DNA of 9,231 nucleotides, from the NCBI GenBank assembly GCA_023433345.1, contig JAEZDA010000008.1:1-9231 (forward strand). The letters run 5' to 3'. Each line of letters opens with the position of its first letter. Within the stretch, counting starts at the first letter, position 1. The position numbers and the translations under genes were made by a program. Origin of the DNA: Bacteroidota bacterium (GTDB lineage Bacteria > Bacteroidota > Bacteroidia > Chitinophagales > Chitinophagaceae). Below are positions 5,916 through 9,231 of this stretch, one piece after another. Below the pieces are notes generated by a model. The model saw nothing but the letters and a program-made list of their open reading frames with translations. It was not told the DNA's origin and ran no database searches.

Positions 5916-6719
5916 ATGAAATGGATTAAATTATGCTTGTTCCTTTCTTCTTTATTTGCTTTTGCAAATTGTCAGAAAGATAAATCTATCTACCAATTTG
6001 AAAACGACAAACGACTATTAGGCAGGACCAGCTACGTTTCCATAACTCTAAATCCTACTTATGGCTTTCTTGAATTTGCCAATCTTGAGCATGTACAAGA
6101 ATTTGACGAATTCTTGAAATCCTATTCTCACGAGCTTATTCAAGAATCGTTAGCCGAGGATGGTTTTACTAGCCTTGGCGCGACACTTTATAATTCAACT
6201 AACTGTGATTACTACGAAATTCCCCTAGATGAGGAAATGTCGAGTTACGTTGTCAATACGGATGGGGTGGTGATGCTTGACTCAGTTGTTTTTAAAATAT
6301 CTGCCGATTCGTTATATATTCTGACTTTACGATATCAAGATTTAAGTTCAACAAATTATTCTAAACTAGTTAACGAAGAAATTGATGAAGACTACATGAA
6401 TAGGATATCTATTTTCCAAGATGAAGGTTTTGATCTTAATGAATTTGTCGCTGCCAATCCAACCGGTTATATTGATTCAGAATCTGAACCTACAGAGAGG
6501 GGAAAAAAATGGTTTGGCACTGACAAGACGATTTTGCCAGAAGATTGTAACCCTGACAACACTGCTACATATAATGGAACCCAATGTTCGGTAGCGTGTA
6601 GAACCAAGCGGGAAACTAAAAGATATTTTTTCGGATGGACCTTTACTAGTTATAAAGAAGTAGGCAACCGGTGGAAACCAGTTCCCTCCCACAACTGCAA
6701 TACCGGAGGAGGCGATTAA
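5916..6719 (+). CDS. Putative lipoprotein with cysteine-rich C-terminus, function unknown
   Basis: A 267-residue protein with a lipoprotein signal (MKWIKLCLFLSSLFAFANC) and likely acylated C19, followed by QKDK as in many Bacteroidota lipoproteins. Asn at -1 of the lipobox is unusual, so processing should be treated as probable only. The mid-region is acidic and soluble; FANLEHVQEFDEFLKS and the later GFTSLG recall a loose pattern in uncharacterised Bacteroidota lipoproteins. The last 60 residues change character: C211, C224, C228 and C261 with aromatics and basic residues (KRYFFGWTFTSYKEVG), ending NTGGGD. This could be a small disulfide-bonded or metal-binding domain. It lies 240 bases after the previous gene; a partial promoter match (TACTGTTG at 5875-5882) lies upstream and a hairpin terminator downstream, so it is probably monocistronic. 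Strongly A+T-rich. Unrecognised family. Confidence 0.8.
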   Translation: MKWIKLCLFLSSLFAFANCQKDKSIYQFENDKRLLGRTSYVSITLNPTYGFLEFANLEHVQEFDEFLKSYSHELIQESLAEDGFTSLGATLYNSTNCDYYEIPLDEEMSSYVVNTDGVVMLDSVVFKISADSLYILTLRYQDLSSTNYSKLVNEEIDEDYMNRISIFQDEGFDLNEFVAANPTGYIDSESEPTERGKKWFGTDKTILPEDCNPDNTATYNGTQCSVACRTKRETKRYFFGWTFTSYKEVGNRWKPVPSHNCNTGGGD

Positions 6720-6732
6720 ACTAATTCTAAAT

Positions 6733-6780
6733 TTGTAGGAGTTATTAGTCTGCAAAATTCAAGCAACTCCTACAAGTTTT
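6733..6780 (+). terminator. Hairpin terminator after the lipoprotein gene
   Basis: TTGTAGGAGTT (6733-6743) and AACTCCTACAA (6765-6775) form a perfect 11-bp stem around a 21-base loop, followed by GTTTT. It begins 13 bases after the stop codon of the lipoprotein gene. The loop is longer than usual, so efficiency is uncertain, but the perfect stem and position fit an intrinsic terminator. Confidence 0.6.
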
Positions 6781-6844
6781 CCTCTGCCAAAGAATCAAGC
6801 TGTTCATTCCAGAGAAAGAAGTAATGCAGACGCGGTAACTTCCG
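6770..6844 (-). pseudogene. Coding-like scrap of unknown origin
   Basis: Minus-strand reading gives RKLPRLHYFFLW then NEQLDSLAEENL before a TAG, preceded directly by TAA. The composition resembles the C-terminus of a real protein, but there is no start codon and no recognisable family. It may be the end of the same decayed gene as the open frame at 6876-7043, in a different frame. It could also be chance. Confidence 0.22.
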
Positions 6845-6875
6845 TTATGGAGAATCGGTATACGCTTCTCGCAGA

Positions 6876-7043
6876 TCATTCCATGATTGGAGAACCACGA
6901 ACAAAGGTGTATTCCTCACTCTTCCTGTTGGTTGGCCTGACCCATTTATTCTGCGGTTGTTTGCGCAGGATGGATAAATAATGTTCGTTTGTCGCCTGAT
7001 CTAGGAACCCGAATTTTTGGATTGTTGATTGAAGGAGGCTCAT
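6876..7043 (-). CDS. Short ORF of 55 codons, unknown; possibly a gene remnant
   Basis: Minus-strand ATG at 7043 to TGA at 6876. The product begins MSLLQSTIQKFGFLDQATNE and contains HYLSILRKQPQNKWVRPTNR and KSEEYTFVRGSPIME. It is hydrophilic, rich in Lys, Arg, Gln and Asn, and has no signal or membrane segment. It lies in the same strand as the DnaB remnant and between it and another coding-like scrap, so it may be part of the same decayed element. A frame on the opposite strand is also open across much of the region, so strand assignment is not certain. No family recognised. Confidence 0.25.
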   Translation of the reverse strand: MSLLQSTIQKFGFLDQATNEHYLSILRKQPQNKWVRPTNRKSEEYTFVRGSPIME

Positions 7044-7125
7044 TGTTTAAAGGATTTTTGAATTGCTTTGATAAATTAAGGACGCTTCATAACCGTGCTG
7101 CCCGCTACGTGTTGCAATGAATCTA

Positions 7126-7245
7126 TATCGTCATAAATCCTACTGCTGTTGGCTTGTGAGGATCAAGAGCGGCGTTCCTGGCCAAGTTGAGCGCGAATGC
7201 TGTTTTTCCGACTGAAGGACGGGCAGCGATGACGATCTCTCCATA
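7126..7245 (-). pseudogene. dnaB: Remnant of a DnaB-type replicative helicase (P-loop segment)
   Basis: A 40-codon open stretch on the minus strand between two stops reads YGEIVIAARPSVGKTAFALN then LARNAALDPHKPTAVGF. This is the Walker A region of the hexameric helicase DnaB: the family signature is (I/V)AARPSMGKT(A/T)FALN(I/L)A.N.A, followed by a KP(V/T)A(V/I)(F) strand. The GKT that binds nucleotide is retained. Everything else of a roughly 450-500-residue helicase is missing: TGA lies two codons upstream of GEI and the SLEM-containing continuation is lost. It is therefore a dead fragment, either from a duplicated chromosomal gene or from a plasmid or phage that carried its own helicase. 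Its upstream end is overlaid by a terminator-like hairpin. Confidence 0.75.
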
Positions 7246-7268
7246 TCATGCGATGTGGAGATTTTTTT
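7238..7268 (+). terminator. Strong intrinsic terminator-like hairpin on the plus strand
   Basis: TCTCCATATC (7238-7247) and GATGTGGAGA (7252-7261) pair over 10 bp with one G-U around the loop ATGC, then seven T. It is the strongest plus-strand terminator signal in the window, but the nearest plus-strand gene stops over 500 bases upstream and has its own hairpin. The left arm is made from the codons that open the DnaB remnant on the other strand. It may end an unrecognised plus-strand transcript or be left over from a lost gene. Confidence 0.65.
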
Positions 7269-7308
7269 ATTTCCGCTTTACGGCGCGGTATCTTCACGAA
7301 TAATATTA

Positions 7309-7389
7309 GGGCGTTCCCGCGGTCCCGCACCTGCGGAAACCGGGGCGGGCCATCTGCGCTACACGGTAGCGCTGCCTGTCCCTAACGCG
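7309..7389 (+). repeat. Palindromic repeat element, copy B
   Basis: Second copy of the element at 126-198, in opposite orientation. Bases 7346-7389 are identical to the reverse complement of 126-169; the first part (7309-7345) is related (GGGCGTT then CCGCGG) but eight bases longer and diverged. The GCGCTA/TAGCGC hairpin is kept. It lies in the gap between the DnaB remnant and the 3' end of the symporter gene, so both copies sit just beyond the 3' ends of minus-strand genes. Confidence 0.75.
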
Positions 7390-7471
7390 GCATTGGTTGA
7401 AATGGTTGGCCCGGCGGTTGAAATTGTCAGATGATTGAACGAGCCTGGTTCATCAACAATTCATTCAATAT

Positions 7472-7520
7472 CCCATATCTCACATCCCACATCTCACATC
7501 CCACATCCGATATCTCAAAT
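7472..7520. repeat. Heptamer tandem repeat, seven units
   Basis: Seven consecutive 7-base units: CCCATAT, CTCACAT, CCCACAT, CTCACAT, CCCACAT, CCGATAT, CTCAAAT. The central four form an exact duplication of a 14-base unit (7477-7490 and 7491-7504). The array runs into the last codons of the symporter gene. It is a degenerate microsatellite, not a CRISPR array. The plus-strand frame that begins at 7435 (SHISHPTSH...) is produced by it and is not a gene. Confidence 0.8.
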
Positions 7521-9143
7521 AACTGCTTTTCGGAAAAATAAAACCTGCAACAAAATGCCGATGATAATTACAAGCAGTGCGCCAATAACATTCAACCACA
7601 AAAATGAGATGATGTCCATCTTGTAAATGGCAATTACCAATACCTGAGAAATTGCGGCGGAAACAAATACAGCATTCCCTCTAATGCGCTTTATCCAAAA
7701 AGCGATGAGGAATATTCCGAGGATAACGCCGTAAAAAATTGAACCAAGAATATTCACTGCTTCAATGAGGCTGTTGCCGATATTATGCGCAAACATTGCG
7801 ATGAAGATGCAGAATACTCCCCAGCCGAAAGTGTACCACTGAGACACGCGGTATTCGTGAAACTGGGTATCGCGTTTTACGAAAAACTTCTTATGAAAAT
7901 CAACCATAGAGCAGGCAGCAAGCGAATTAAGAGCAGCAGCAATACTTCCCCAGGCAGCGAGGAAGATCACGGCGAAAAGCAATCCCACCAGTCCTACAGG
8001 CAAATGATCTTTCACAAACTTGAGGAAGATGTAATTGTTATCGTTCACCTCTTCATTAGGAAAAGCTTTTTTCAGTACTGTTTTGTAAGCATCACGCTCA
8101 GCATCCATCCGGGTATGATCTTCCTCTGTGGCTGCCGCTTCGTAGCGAAGGTTGATTGCCGAAAGCGTATCGCCGTAAGGAGTAGAGGCAGCGAGTTCCA
8201 TTCGGGTTTCATCGAAAAAAACAGGAGCCTTGTGGTAGTAATAAAATACGAAAATGAGCACACCCAGCAGCAGGATAAAAAACTGCATCGGAACTTTTAC
8301 CAAACCGTTCATAAGCAAACCCTTCCTGCTTTCGCGTGTATCCTTAGCCGTTAGGTATCGGCCCACCTGGCTATGGTCTGTTCCAAAGTAGCTCAGGGCA
8401 AGAAAAAATCCACCAATAATGCCGCTCCAGATGTTGTATTTGTCTTTCCAGTTAAAGCTTCCGTTCTCAAATCCTGTTGTAATTACATTCATCTTCCCGA
8501 AGCTTTCACCAACCTTCACAGCCTCACGCAATCCCATAGCCCCGGGAAGCAACTTCACCGCGATATAGCCCACGAGGAAGAGGGAGATAAAAACAATGAT
8601 CATTTGCAGCACCTGGGTATAAGCAACAGCCCGCGCGCCGCCGCTCATCGTGTATATTATCAGCACTCCTCCCATTACAAGATTAGTGAGGTAAATATTC
8701 CAACCCATGATGGAACTTAAGATCAATGATGGCGCGTAAATGCTCACACCTGTGCTCAGCCCGCGGGAAACGAGGAAAAGGAATGATGTTAAGGTTCTCG
8801 TTTTAAGATCGAACCTGTTCTCTAAAAACTCATAGGCAGTATACACTTTCAGCCTGTTATAGACTGGTACGAAAAAGATACTGATCACTATCATTGCGAG
8901 CGGCAAACCGAAATAGTATTGCACGAAGCGCATACCGTCAGAATATGCCTGTCCCGGACCCGTAAGAAAGGTGATGGCGCTGGCCTGGGTTCCCATGATA
9001 CTCATCAACACAAGAAACCAGGGCAGGCTGCGATTACTTAAAAAGTATCCTTCAAGGTTTTTCGTTGACCGGCTTTTATAAATGCCATACAGAATAATGC
9101 CTATAAGTACAACAACCAAAACCAGCCAGTCGAGAATATGCAT
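7515..9143 (-). CDS. Sodium:solute symporter (SSS/SLC5 family)
   Basis: A 542-residue inner-membrane transporter with about 13 hydrophobic helices, the expected size for the family. N-terminal landmarks: DWLVLVVVLIGIILYGIY (first helix), LEGYFLSNRSLPW (30-42, the family YFL.xR.xPW motif), and SIMGTQASAITFLTGPG (48-64) in the second helix, where Na+ and substrate bind. SGGARAVAYTQVLQ is the conserved loop-helix region, and WGSIAAALNSLAACSMVDF near residues 400-420 holds the Ser-rich segment of the Na2 site. A hydrophilic insert of about 80 residues (roughly 305-385, rich in Glu, Asp, Arg) separates two helices. The substrate cannot be inferred; sugars, amino acids, carboxylates and iodide are all carried by relatives. 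The ATG at 9143 lies five bases after the stop of the upstream gene, so co-transcription and probable functional coupling are likely. Confidence 0.93.
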   Translation of the reverse strand: MHILDWLVLVVVLIGIILYGIYKSRSTKNLEGYFLSNRSLPWFLVLMSIMGTQASAITFLTGPGQAYSDGMRFVQYYFGLPLAMIVISIFFVPVYNRLKVYTAYEFLENRFDLKTRTLTSFLFLVSRGLSTGVSIYAPSLILSSIMGWNIYLTNLVMGGVLIIYTMSGGARAVAYTQVLQMIIVFISLFLVGYIAVKLLPGAMGLREAVKVGESFGKMNVITTGFENGSFNWKDKYNIWSGIIGGFFLALSYFGTDHSQVGRYLTAKDTRESRKGLLMNGLVKVPMQFFILLLGVLIFVFYYYHKAPVFFDETRMELAASTPYGDTLSAINLRYEAAATEEDHTRMDAERDAYKTVLKKAFPNEEVNDNNYIFLKFVKDHLPVGLVGLLFAVIFLAAWGSIAAALNSLAACSMVDFHKKFFVKRDTQFHEYRVSQWYTFGWGVFCIFIAMFAHNIGNSLIEAVNILGSIFYGVILGIFLIAFWIKRIRGNAVFVSAAISQVLVIAIYKMDIISFLWLNVIGALLVIIIGILLQVLFFRKAVI

Positions 9144-9148
9144 TGAGC

Positions 9149-9231
9149 CTATTTTAATTGTTCAGGTTTCGCTAATAAATTGGCAAGCAGCCTGTATGCA
9201 CCCGCCACACCTGCAGGTAGTTGCCTGAAAA
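9149..9231 (-). CDS. 3' end of an unidentified gene (partial)
   Basis: The last 26 codons of a gene entering from the right edge on the minus strand, ending in TAG at 9149-9151. The visible product is FRQLPAGVAGAYRLL then ANLLAKPEQLK, an alpha-helical C-terminus with good coding character. Too little is present to name the family. The stop lies five bases from the symporter ATG, so it is probably in the same operon, and its full identity would be the best clue to the symporter substrate. Confidence 0.7.
   Translation of the reverse strand, partial: FRQLPAGVAGAYRLLANLLAKPEQLK

Noticed and set aside
7472..7520. Possible CRISPR-like array
   Set aside because: Units are 7 bases with no spacers and no cas genes nearby; it is a simple tandem repeat.
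7435..7626. 63-codon plus-strand frame
   Set aside because: Its SHISHPTSH segment is the heptamer repeat, and the rest is antisense to the symporter C-terminus.
7785..8354. 189-codon plus-strand frame inside the symporter gene
   Set aside because: Antisense shadow of a well-supported membrane transporter; its composition is that of reverse-read hydrophobic codons.

Overview
The window looks like chromosomal DNA from a member of the Bacteroidota, probably the Chitinophagaceae/Sphingobacteriales side. Evidence: a DUF2911 protein and a carboxypeptidase-D-like secreted protein, an SxxC-like lipoprotein starting CQKD, genes without Shine-Dalgarno sites, and a textbook Bacteroidota promoter (TTTG-N19-TAnnTTTG) in front of a tRNA-Lys gene. 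No taxon was confirmed by search.

Left part (1-1800). The first 200 bases are a cluster of palindromic intergenic repeats with no credible gene. A small three-helix membrane protein (226-516, minus) and a class I SAM-dependent methyltransferase (692-1504, plus) diverge from a shared intergenic region that carries an operator-like palindrome. A tRNA-Lys(UUU) on the minus strand follows, with its own promoter and intrinsic terminator.

Central housekeeping-like operon (1950-4472, plus): a short-chain dehydrogenase/reductase, a SAM hydroxide adenosyltransferase/fluorinase-fold protein that seems to lack the usual catalytic triad, and a periplasmic DUF2911 protein with a C-terminal TPR-like tail. 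Gaps of about 20 bases suggest co-transcription.

Accessory segment (4473-7514). This stretch is clearly different. It starts with a frameshifted gene remnant (4498-4738). Two A+T-rich secreted proteins follow that I cannot assign to a function: a carboxypeptidase-D-like regulatory-domain protein (4815-5675) and a lipoprotein with a four-cysteine tail (5916-6719). It ends in about 800 bases of decayed sequence that includes a clear remnant of the DnaB replicative helicase P-loop on the minus strand, two other coding-like minus-strand scraps, two intrinsic terminator hairpins, a second copy of the palindromic repeat from the left end (44 bases identical, in inverted orientation), and a heptamer tandem repeat. 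I read this as a small, partly eroded insertion region, not as an intact system.

Right part (7515-9231, minus): a sodium:solute symporter, five bases downstream of the 3' end of another gene that continues off the window, so very likely an operon read leftwards.

I see no CRISPR array, rRNA, insertion sequence with a transposase, integrase, or recognisable defence system. The most unusual items are the decayed accessory segment, the inverted repeat pair that brackets most of the window, and the triad-less SAM hydrolase-fold protein.
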